From: Toxoplasma gondii ME49
Lineage: Eukaryota; Apicomplexa; Conoidasida; Eucoccidiorida; Sarcocystidae
NCBI RefSeq assembly: GCF_000006565.2
Contig: NC_031478.1
Span: forward strand, 2,401,874 to 2,465,873
DNA length: 64,000 nt
Direction: 5' to 3'
Positions 27,101-36,966 of the stretch are shown in pieces (positions within the stretch are counted from its first letter, which is position 1; every line of letters starts with the position of its first letter). The position numbers and the translations under genes are program-made. A model generated the notes under the pieces. It was not told the origin of the DNA, ran no database searches, and saw only the letters and a list, made by a program, of their open reading frames with translations.

Positions 27101-28236
27101 TTCGTTTAACTCCTAAGCCACCGTTTGCTGGACGTTCACCACGCGCGCTTGTCTTCTCCGGTGCAAGTATCCACCCCGGTCCGGCTGCTGCTGATTCCTT
27201 CGTTTCCGAATTCGTCTCGCGCATTTCACGACGGTCTTCTCCGCAGCAGCGCATACATGCGTCGCTTCGAGAAACGCTTTCGAAAGTTCGCAAACGTTTT
27301 GTGTGCCCTCTTCAGTCAAGGGTCGCCTCAACGTTCTGGAGTGCTTGGCGAGACAAGATGCTTTAACCAGTGAGTTTTCAGAAACACCGCGAAACAGTCT
27401 ATTTCGAAAAACTCCAGAACACGGGCGGTCGACGTTCGCGGACAAGGTGCTGAACGTCTGAACCTGCTTCATGAGGAGTCTTTCAAAAAACAAATCCACA
27501 TCGACGCGTGCAGACGAATCCCGACAGGCTACTGGGGGCAAAGGTGGAGAGGAGGCGAAGCTTCGATTCACGATTCAGTCTCATCTAGTCCTCTTGTCTC
27601 TGGTTTTCGTCAGAACGAGACATTTCACCCGCTCCGGCTTCCACGCGGTGTCTTTACACACACAATGCATGACTAGGGGGGCTCTGTCGAGGTTTTCATG
27701 CATCGATGTTTCCGTGTAAAATGTGGGCAAACTGAACGTCTTTGGCATGTGCCCATCACGAGCAGCTGCCTCGCTGAGGTAAAGACTTCTTTCGTTTCTG
27801 TCAGTTGTCTTCGTTGCCAAGGTCCCGTCTCCCTCGTTCTCGTCGCCTTGAGCTTTTTGGATGCTCAGCGAAAAACACACAAGTGTAGGCACGCTCATGG
27901 TGCGGACTTTGCTTTCTGTGAACCTCTGCTCGAAGCTGAGCTCGGAAACGTTTTGTTCGTTTTCTTGTGCTTGCAGAAGTTGCGGCCGTCAGGTCGTCCA
28001 CAGCCTCCACGAGTAAACGGCCTGTCGAGTCTCCTTGCTGCACCTTTTGCCTCGCGAAAAAGGATACGCGTTTGCCTCATTCCTGTCTCTGCCTTGACAC
28101 ACACAGACACTCCTGCGAAAGCGTCTGTCCTTCCGTATCCCGATTCCAAGTCCAGACATGCGGATGTATAGATGCATGTACATGCGTATATATAGATATA
28201 TATATAGATATATATATATATATAGGATATATAATA

Positions 28237-28267
<31 letters not shown>

Positions 28268-28289
28268 TACAAATATATCTACATATATA

Positions 28290-28323
<34 letters not shown>

Positions 28324-31300
28324 TCTGGGTGTTGGCGCTTGCCTTCACGTATCGTTCTTGATTTGCACATCATCAGGTACTCTTGATGTTTCTTCAGAGT
28401 AACCTTTCACACTGTGCATCTCTGCATGACTTAGTTGCTGAGATGGATGTCACAAAAAGTCGACATGAGTGTTGATTTCTGTTCGAGTCTTCTTAGCTGC
28501 ATAGAGGACAGGTCGACGCACCCCTCGGTATGCGTCTATCTGTTTCTCCTTCTTCTTGTGTATCCACTTTTTTTTGGACAGGCAGCCTGTGTTTCTACGT
28601 TGCTCGTTGTGCACCTGAGATTCACTGGCGATGACTGATCATTTGCACCGTTGTGTGCATTGACTTTGTCTCTTTGTTGTCTTTCAGAAACTCAAGTTTT
28701 TCCAGGATGTGCAAATACCGTGGCGCTGCTCCGTCATAAGCGACTGCTGGAGAACACTTACGAGACATGTCAGAAGGGTAAGAGGAGATGACAAACGTTT
28801 GCTTCTTTCCAGAGGAAGTGGACATGAAACGAGGAACGTTTTCTAGATTTCTACTCCGAAATGGATTCGCCGAGACACACCCCCTCACCGAGACGCTTAA
28901 CCGGGTACATGTGCGGATCTGTGCACATCCGGGTGGTAGAGTCAATTTTGAGCGGCCGCGGTTTTCTTAACGATCAACGAGCCAGCGAAATTCGAAAAGG
29001 GATCGAGTCGGAAAAAATTCTGGGTTCACAAAATTTCCAAGTCGTCTCTTGATGTCTTTGGGTGTTGACGTAAATCAAGTAATACTTCTCAAGCACCTTT
29101 TACCTAGTTCGCTGATTAATCTGCGTCATACAAGCCTTTTTACCAGGGATTCCTGCGTCTCAACACCACCCTCTCCCCAGAAGAGATAGAGCAAGAGAAC
29201 TTTGTTTTTGCATGCATCCCCACAATAAAGTCTCACCCCCCCCATTCACAGGATAGAAAGAAAGAAAGGTCTCGCGAACGAGTTGTAGGGATCGTCGACC
29301 CCTCGGCGAGGCTGCCTTTGGGGAGAAGGCGCCAGGGTGTCTGTTTGTGTCCTCCGAACAAGAGCGAGGATCTGCGTATTTCGTTTGCGCGACAGAAATG
29401 AAGATGTGGACCTTTCCTCGTGTTCCGCTTCAGTTCGTGCGTCTGCAGGACCAGCAAACGCAAATGTCACTTTGGTCGCATGCAGTTTATTCAAGTCTGA
29501 TGTTTGCTCGGTCCCCGGGGCGCGGGTCGAGTACACGGCCAGCACGCTGTCCGTTATTCTTCGTTCTTGAGACGCTTCCAGACAGAAACAGATGCTCACG
29601 TTTCCTCTTTGTAGTTTGCGGCTTCGGCCATCCAATTTTGTTTGAATCTCTCGGTGTTTCTGGAAGGCATCTGGAGTGACGCCATCTCCGTGAATGTGCA
29701 GCCCCCTCGAGACGGGTCGCTGAAGCAGTGTATTCCAGCCGTGACTGAAGCGAGATACGTTTGTTTGAAACGTCGATTTGGCGTTTCCAGCCAAGATCTG
29801 TGTGTGACGGTCTCTCATCCCGGGAGTGATCCACTGCTTTTCGGGGGTCAGACCTCGCCTTTGTTACCGCTGTAGGAGAAAGCCATGATATGAGAGTCGT
29901 TTCGCGTCATGCGGCGTGGTGCGTTAACTGTTGCATCGTCTTCATCATTGATGGCTGTCCCTGTCGGTCGCACCCAAGTTTGTGTGGAACCAAGCGTCGG
30001 TCGGTAGGGCGTATCTGATTGCTCCTCGTCGGATTTCCTGTGTGACTCGCGTACAGAGGACGCTTCTCCAGCCGTAAAGTCGAAGAAGAGGCCGGGTCTT
30101 GGTTTCAAGGGGAAGAAGGAGGCGACACCAGCGTCAGACTCAGCGAGTGCCAGCGCAGCGGGCAGTTCGCATTCAGAGTCGGAAAGCGCCGCCGCAGCTG
30201 CACACCAGGAAGCCCCAAGTCACGAAGCGCAGAAAGGCCTTGGCTCACGCCCTCTGGGAAGCGCCGAAGGCAGCCGGGCGTCTGCGGACTTCCTCTCTCG
30301 CTCCTCGTCGCTGACTCTTCCGGGGTCTCGCGGTCACTTTGCGCGCGCTGCGGATCACGACAGAGGGCGATCGCAGACGAAGAAAACGAAGGAAGAGCGC
30401 GAGGAGGAGCGCAGAAAGAAAAAGGAAGAGAAGAAAGCCAGGAAAGAGAAAGCTGCTCAGCGGAAGGCGCAGGCCGCCTTGGCGCATGCCGCGAAAAAAG
30501 ACGGGTCGGCGACGAGGAAACAGCGCAAAGCACAGGCGCGACTGCTCAAAAAAGCGAGTCAACCTAAAGGAGATACAGGAACGCATGTCGAGCATGGAAC
30601 GCCGGAAGAAAAGGCAAAACAGCAAGAACCTGGAACATATGCACATCAGACACACCGAGAAGGAAAGGATCACGAGCATGGTAAACATGCAGAGGGAAAG
30701 CATCATGAGCATGATAAACATGCAGAGGGAAAGCATCACGAGCATGGTAAACATGCAGAGGGAAAGCATCATGAGCATGATAAACATGCAGAGGGAAAGC
30801 ATGCAGAAGGAAAGCATCACGAGCACGGTAAACATGCAGAGGGAAAGCATGCAGAAGGAACGCATCACGAGCATGGTAAACATGCAGAGGGAAAGCATGC
30901 AGAAGGAACGCATCACGAGCATGGTAAACATGCAGAGGGAAAGCATGCAGAAGGAACGCATCACGAGCATGGTAAACATGCAGAGGGAAAGCATGCAGAA
31001 GGAACGCATCACGAGCATGGTAAACATGCAGAGGGAAAGCATGCAGAAGGAACGCATCACGAGCATGGTAAACATGCAGAGGGAAAGCATGCAGAAGGAA
31101 CGCATCACGAGCGTGGTAAACATGCAGAGGGAAAACATGCAGAGGGAACGCATCACGAGCATGGTAAACATGCAGAGGGAAAACATGACGAGCACGGTAA
31201 ACATGGAGGAGGGAAGTCTCCATCAGGGCATAAAGAGTCTGAAGGATCCGCTTCTGCCTCGTCCACTTCAGCTGTTCAGCTGTTTGACCGGTCTTCTCCG

Positions 31301-31348
31301 CTTCTGCGACACCAGCGTTGGGAGAGAGGAATCGAGTCTCATTTCTGA
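6760..31348 (+). CDS. Giant secreted protein, ~37 exons, ~1,808 aa, His-rich C-terminus
   Basis: Unrecognised. My model joins exons 6760-6957, 7588-7734, 8393-8468, 9265-9557, 10069-10186, 10282-10343, 10468-10606, 10907-11199, 11325-11383, 11644-11692, 11819-11848, 12388-12432, 13006-13053, 13859-14045, 14824-14885, 15457-15496, 15742-15789, 16791-16994, 17343-18023, 18580-18933, 19263-19421, 20194-20247, 20754-20813, 21213-21386, 22126-22149, 22671-22712, 23051-23089, 23588-23626, 24515-24559, 25067-25108, 25528-25572, 25860-25910, 26744-26806, 27316-27369, 27977-28012, 28688-28777 and 30072-31348. The sum is 5,427 nt, in frame throughout. Residues 1-34 form a signal peptide (core [11 protein letters not shown]). 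RKLKQ (51-55) resembles a PEXEL and RRL (122-124) a TEXEL. Residues about 145-240 are amphipathic helical. Residues 632-700 are Ser/Ala/Glu-rich. About 889-909 is a Lys/Arg cluster like an NLS. Residues 1581-1764 are His-rich repeats. Least certain are exons 3, 7 and 9 and the donors ending exons 20 and 21. Inference: a secreted, largely disordered protein, possibly a dense-granule or vacuole protein. Confidence 0.7.
8775..8815. repeat. (TATC)n followed by (AT)n, intronic
   Basis: A tetranucleotide TATC tract grades into an AT tract within intron 3 of the large plus-strand gene. Confidence 0.9.
10416..10437. repeat. (AT)n microsatellite, intronic
   Basis: About 22 bases of alternating AT lie between exon 6 (ends 10343) and the putative exon 7 (starts 10468). 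Confidence 0.9.
11430..11455. repeat. (AT)n microsatellite, intronic
   Basis: An alternating AT tract with one internal interruption lies downstream of exon 9 of the large gene. Confidence 0.9.
11935..11977. repeat. (AT)n microsatellite, intronic
   Basis: Two AT runs separated by GC lie in the intron after exon 11 (ends 11848). Confidence 0.9.
15143..15172. repeat. (AT)n microsatellite, intronic
   Basis: A long pure AT run lies in the intron between exons 15 and 16 of the large gene. A short (GT)n tract follows it near 15190. Confidence 0.9.
18400..18418. repeat. (AT)n microsatellite, intronic
   Basis: An AT run lies in the intron between the long Ser-rich exon (ends 18023) and the exon at 18580. 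Confidence 0.9.
20572..20591. repeat. (AT)n microsatellite, intronic
   Basis: An AT-rich cluster of TATATA and CATATA words lies between exons 20194-20247 and 20754-20813. Confidence 0.85.
21566..21604 (+). other. Possible extra cassette exon of the large secreted gene
   Basis: A 39-nt phase 1-1 segment follows a strong acceptor (pyrimidine tract then TACAG) and ends before GTGCAAG. It would insert 13 residues in frame between exons 21213-21386 and 22126-22149. The donor is mediocre and I left it out of the main model. It could equally be intron. Confidence 0.25.
22482..22538. repeat. Paired (AT)n tracts, intronic
   Basis: Two AT runs (22482-22502 and 22519-22538) are separated by a short unique spacer, in the intron before exon 22671-22712. 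Confidence 0.9.
28186..28320. repeat. AT-rich microsatellite cluster, intronic
   Basis: Several alternating AT runs with short interruptions fill about 135 bp of the intron between exons 27977-28012 and 28688-28777. This is the largest such cluster in the window. Confidence 0.9.
30660..31205 (+). repeat. Coding tandem repeat, His/Lys/Glu/Gly-rich (33- and 48-bp units)
   Basis: This repeat lies in the last exon of the large secreted gene. The early part alternates units of about 11 residues of the type [11 protein letters not shown]. The later part is a near-perfect 48-bp, 16-residue unit, [16 protein letters not shown], present about seven times with few substitutions. Every unit is a multiple of three, so copy-number change keeps the frame. 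The translation alternates His with Lys and Glu. Metal binding is conceivable from the His spacing but not shown. Low divergence between copies implies recent expansion or homogenisation. Confidence 0.9.
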
Positions 31349-33773
31349 AAATGCGGTTTTGTAGACGTCGACAAGGAGCAGATGTGACCGATTGTTCACC
31401 AGTCTGCGTTTCGTCTCTCCGGAGGTCGTCACAGGGTTTATGTTCGGCAGGATGTTCAGTTTTTTTCCCTGGAGCTTTCTGGGTCTTTCGTTTCTCCGAG
31501 ACCTCGGTATTCAGTCACAAAGAAGGGCCGGGGGAGTCGCGTATCGTTTGTGTTTCTGCCGAAACGTTTCTGACAGCGTTCACTTCCCGGTCTCGAAGGC
31601 GAAACTCGGAACACCTAGCCGAGCAGGTCCGCCGCTCCAGACCATGTGGTGACGCTGGCACTTCTGCTCGCGTAGTCCAGTTCGCTGTCTCCAGATATCC
31701 TGTTTCTCTGCTCAAAGTTTGTTAAAGATGTCGTTCTCCTCGTCGGCGAACTGCCGGCCCTCTTTGCACTCATCTGACAAGACGGTCCGTCGAAACCGGA
31801 GGACCTGCGAATTCTCTGGAGGCCATTTACCGCTGCCCTTTAGAAAGCAAACATGTGAGATGCAGAGCACACCCCGATACACAAGTCACAGGGTCCACAG
31901 CTTCTCCGTTCCTGGCCGTCCACGCAGCTGGGCAGCATTTCTCTTCCAACCCCGACGTAACTTTGACCTTTCGATTTTCGTAGCTGTCACGACGCGCGAA
32001 AATGCGCGGAAGTGCTGAACCGAGTTTTTCGAAGAACAGAGAGTGGAGTGGCACAGAGACAAGACAATTTGAGATTCTTTCGTGGACCCCCTTCACCGGG
32101 CGACCGTTGTCGGTTTCAGAGAATTTCGCTCGCAGGATGGTGGCGCCTGTCCCAACATGTGAGGAGCAGTCTGTATGCGCATGTGCACAACGGTAAGCAG
32201 GTAAGAATAGAGATGTGCATGTGTCGAGAGTTGGGTTACTGTCTGCGAGACTTCCGCTCCGAGTACGCTGGCTGGCTGTCATCTACGCTCGCTGCGAGGA
32301 GGAACTTGCGTGTCTGTATCAGGAAATAAAGAAAAGAGTCAGCGGCGAGCTTCTCCACCACACCCCGAAGACGGGGTTGTGTTCACTAAAACCGCACAGA
32401 AAACAAATGTTGGTCGCTTGACGCACGGGTGCGCCGACTGTACAAGTGTAGGACGTGGAAATCGTTTTCGACGCTTTTCCTTTCCGTTCCCAGTCTGACG
32501 GCTTCCCGGAGTGTTTCAAATAGTGTACACACATTTTTGCGCCGCAGTTTCCCGGTAAAAGCTTTCGCAGACGGGTGAGCACACATGCCCGACTTCTTCG
32601 AGACTAACTTGTTTTAAAGTTTCAGCAAGTCCGACTGCTCCACATCTCGAAAGCCTGCATATGTGCTGTATCCATGTGATCCTCAGCGACCTGTGGCGAG
32701 TTTTCTTCACTCACACCGCTCGTCATTTGCAGTCCACAAGAACGATGGCGAATCGCTTTTGCCCAGTCCCTTCGAAAGAACCTCAGACTGCTGACGCAGC
32801 TCTCGAGGTTCGCTGCAGCTGCGTTTCTCCGGCAACTTCCGCTGGAAATCCGGGTGGAAACAGTCGCCTCTACAGCGGGCGAACCTGCCACAGCAGCCTC
32901 ATCCTTCCGGAGTTTTGTTCTGCCCATTCCAGGCAAAAGACTGCTTGAAAATATATGCCTCCAGTGCGCGAGGACCGACATTACTTTCTCCAATCCTTAA
33001 TTCGACCCGTTTCTCCAATAACTGAATTCGAACACACAACGAGACACCCCCCGTCGAGACAGGAGGCGTGACTCCTAGCCCTCCCTTCCCGTCGACTCGA
33101 GAGTTTCAGATTCGAAGATCCTGCCGGACAGATAGTGGCAGATCACCGAGTCGGCTTGTTTTTCATTTTCTTCCCAAGAAAATTGTGCGAGAAATCCAGA
33201 GAGATGGTTTTTTGCCGCGGCTTTTACGATTCGTGTCTCGTCCTAGCGACAAGACAAGGGTGAGCGTTTCCCCCGTCTCCGTGTCAGTTTCTGGGAAACA
33301 CTCGCAATGACGATTTCCCTGCCAAACATTTGTGATTTGCAGTGAGCACTTGGCCGAATCGTCGCGCCTTCCCTTCGAAGTCTCTCTGGAAACGTCTCGG
33401 CGCAGGTCACGGCCGCGAGCCTGTGCATGCACCTCGAGGCGCTGACCCTTGCCAGGTTCTCCTACGCTTGTTCGTTCCGATTTCTTCCTCTGCCCGTCAA
33501 CTGAAAAATTCGCTTCTCTCCACTAACACGGAAGAACTCCATCCGCTGAATTCGCTACTACCCTGCGTGGAGATTTACGGAGTCCGCCATGCAGGACAGA
33601 GTCACCTTTTGAGAGGCGGCCGCCCTCGTTCTCGTTTTCCGTCTCTCCCTGCCCGAGACTTCTTAGCGTGCGACGAACTCAAACACTCGTCGTTTTCTCT
33701 CGCTTTTTAGGGGGGGTGCGAAGGTCCCCGAATTCTCTCTCCCCCCGTTTCGCTGGAAGCCTCTCTCTCGACA
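31349..33773. other. Intergenic region between the large secreted gene and IPK1
   Basis: Both neighbours are on the plus strand, so this holds the 3' UTR of the first and the promoter and 5' UTR of IPK1. I see no supported coding exon. TGCATGCA occurs at 33424-33431, about 345 bp upstream of the IPK1 start codon. TGCATGC is a described over-represented promoter word in Toxoplasma, so it is a candidate element. Confidence 0.5.
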
Positions 33774-36061
33774 ATGTCGGAAGGACGCCGAGCTCCTTGC
33801 CTTGCAGCGGCGTCGGCGCTGAAGTTTCCGATGCTGCCCGACGCAAGTCCTCTTTCGTGGAAATATTTAGCAGAAGGGGGCGTTCATCTCGTGTTTCGCT
33901 ACGTCGGTGAGAAGGAAGGTCTCCAAGGAAAAGTCCTCAAACTCAGAAAGCGCCCCAACGCAGTCAAATGGGAACTGGTGCAGGAATTCTGTGCTCTCGT
34001 ACGTACTCTGTCTGAGAGAAACGAGAGAGAAAACGCAAAGAGTGAAGGCAGGAAGACCCTTTCGGCGAACTCGAAAATCCAAACACACGCTCAAGGTAAA
34101 GAATGTGAACAAAGAGAACAGGAGACCTCCGACGCTTCAGGAGCTTCGCGCTCCAACGCGTCTTCCTCTCCTTTCTCTTCTTTCTCTTCTTCTTTCTCTT
34201 CTTTTTCTTCGTCGTCGTCGTCTCTCTCTTCTGAGGAGAGTGACTGCTGTCCTGCGTCTCGTTTGTATGGCTTGATTTCTCCTCGTTTTCTTTCAAGACA
34301 GTCTCTCTTTGTGCTTCCTCTTCGCTCAGCTGATTCGCTCTTGTCTTGTGCTCGGAGGAAGACGCCGAAACGCGTCCTCGTTTCCGCCCCGCGAGACGGT
34401 GACGCAGAAGCCGCGGCTGCAGTACAGACACCCGAGGCTGCTCGGACGCGTTGCTGCACTCTTGGACAGGAAGGCGACGACGCGTCTTCTCCCTGGCTCG
34501 AAGAAACCGACGACAGCAGGGCGCTCTGCCCCTGCGTAGTCGAAGACGACTTTGTCGGAGTCCCGCCGGTGATGCAAGCCGCGTTCGCTTCTTTGGAGCG
34601 GAGAGAGACGGACGCTTGCCAGCCACCGGAGCGCGCGAGAGAGAGTGGAGAGAAAGTCGGCGACCGCGGGCGGCGCCTGAGCAGTCGCTGTCATTGTTTG
34701 ACGCATCTGCATGGGGACGCAGAAGCACCGGCGCGAGCAGTTGGAGAGAGAGAGAGGTACCTCGAGGTCTCCTCGTTCCCCGCGCGCTACTTCAGTGTCG
34801 AGCTCAAACCCAAGTGTGGACTCTTCGAAGACGATTCGTCAGCAGAAAGTGGAGCCTCTGACGGCGCCTGTGTGCCAGCTCGGAACGAAACGCCCTTGTC
34901 TCCCACTGCTCCCCAAAAGAACCTCAGAGGCGTTGACGATCAGGATCCTCGTCCCGACCCTCCAAACGCCTCTCATGGGTGTCTCTCGTCTTCCTCTTCT
35001 CTCTCGTCTTCCTCATCGTCGCTGTCTCCGTGCTCCAGCTCGTCTGTTTCGCCTTCGCCTCCGTCTGTCAAAGAAGGCAGAAAGAAGAAGAAGAAGAAGG
35101 GAATCGCGTTGCCGAGTCGATTCGCCATGCAGCAATTTCTCAAGCTGTCTCGCGGAGCTATTCCTACACGTTCGCTCTTCGACCCGCCGCATCTGTTCCG
35201 GTGTACGTACACCGCGTTTCGTGCGGAGATTGCGCACTTGGCTGTCTCGCCGCAAAACAATTTTGCAGTTTTCCTCGACGGGCAGCCGGTCTCGGCGACC
35301 GCCTTGGTGGACTCTGGCTTTCTGCTCCGGTTCAGCGCCGAAGCACACACGAAAAAGAAGCGAGACGACGTGGAAGAGCTGAGGCGCCTCACAAGCGGCG
35401 GGTCGCCGGAAGACACGACAGAGGGGAGACAGCAAATTGGCGGAGACCGGAGAGAACACACATGCGAGAAGAAGGCGTTGCATGCGCCGCCCTTCGCGCA
35501 AAGCGAACGCGAGACGCAAGTTGACGTCGGAGATCTTCTTGCATGCATTTGGGAGGAAGCGAAAGACTTGTTTTCGAGCATCTTGCTCCTGCAAGCCTTT
35601 GCAGCGTCTCAACAGAGACTGGCAAATTCTCTCGCAGCCGCGCTCAAAACAGCAACCGCAGGCATGCACCGTCCTTTCAGGGAAAGGTACCTTTTGACGT
35701 CCTTCGAGAGGTATTGCCAGGTATGGCGAAAACTTTGTCGCGCCTTCCTGCTCGTGGACGCAACAGCTGCGATGCCTGTCACTCGTCCTTCGCGGCGATG
35801 TCTGTTCTCTTCACACTCCCAATCTCGACACCTCCCGCAAACATGCATGCACATATGCATGCAAGAGGAGACAAAACACGCACATCGATATATATATATA
35901 TACATAAATATATATATAAATATATCTATGCATGCATGTGCTGATGAAAGGGATGTATGGAGACAGATAGACTAGTTGTATATGAATGCACATTGCGTTG
36001 CATATGAATGTGATTTTAGGTATGCGTGAATAGGAATTCTGATTCAAAATGGTACACATGC

Positions 36062-36099
<38 letters not shown>

Positions 36100-36935
36100 G
36101 ATTGCACGTACAGGGAGTTTCTTGCGTCGACAACCGTGTAGCCTTTCGAAACAGAAAGGTGCGGGGCACAGCCACGGACCCGCAAGGCTCTCAACCGTCT
36201 CCAAGTTTTGTTCTGTTTTTCCTCGTCGGTAGACAGGCTTGAGAAGACGAATCTCGCTCGTGTCACCGGATCCCTTCTTCGCGCCTTTGCGTATTTAATA
36301 TACATCTATACAAGCACATACACAATACATATATCTATATATCTGCATCTATATATCTAGAAATACTCCGGTAGAAAGACAGCTGTGAATACGGTTCGCC
36401 ACAGTCCTTTGCTGTGACGCCTGCAGGCTGTGACCCAAGGCCTCGCGCTTCTCAAAGATCCGGTCGTCGCCCCGACAGCAGTGTCTTCTTCCTCTGCTGT
36501 CTCTTCTTCGCCTTCCTCTTCTTTAGCATCTTCTTCCTCTTCTTCTACCTTTTCTCCTTCGTTTTTGCCTGCTGGTCACCGTGGATTTTCCTCGGCCCAC
36601 GAGGCGGCGCAGGACCTTCAGATGGCGCACGCCAAAGGCAAGCATCCGAAATGCACTGTCTGAGGTGCATGCAGAAATGCTGAACTCGACCTCGATCTCC
36701 TACCGAAGCCGTTTGTACACGCTGATGCAGGGTCTGCTGCTGTCCTGTCCCTGTCCAGTCGTTGTATTAAGGCGCTTTTTCGCTACACCTACACTATATG
36801 GATTCTTACAGGTGGAAGGTTTTCTTTGTTCCGCCTTCCTCTCTCCGAAAGACAGTCCAGAACTGCAAAAAACATCGATACTGCATCTGAGTATTTATAT
36901 ATATATATATATATATATATGAGAATTGCGTCGTG

Positions 36936-36966
<31 letters not shown>

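Noticed and set aside
28077..28373. Overlapping Tyr/Ile-rich frames on both strands
   Set aside because: They are translations of an (AT)n cluster inside an intron.
30339..31364. Plus-strand 341-codon frame with a Met/Arg/Ser repeat, and minus-strand frames of 319 and 219 codons over the same repeat
   Set aside because: The repeat unit is a multiple of three and keeps several frames open. Only the His-rich frame joins the upstream exon (28688-28777) in phase and extends cleanly through a Ser/Ala/Lys-rich region to a stop.
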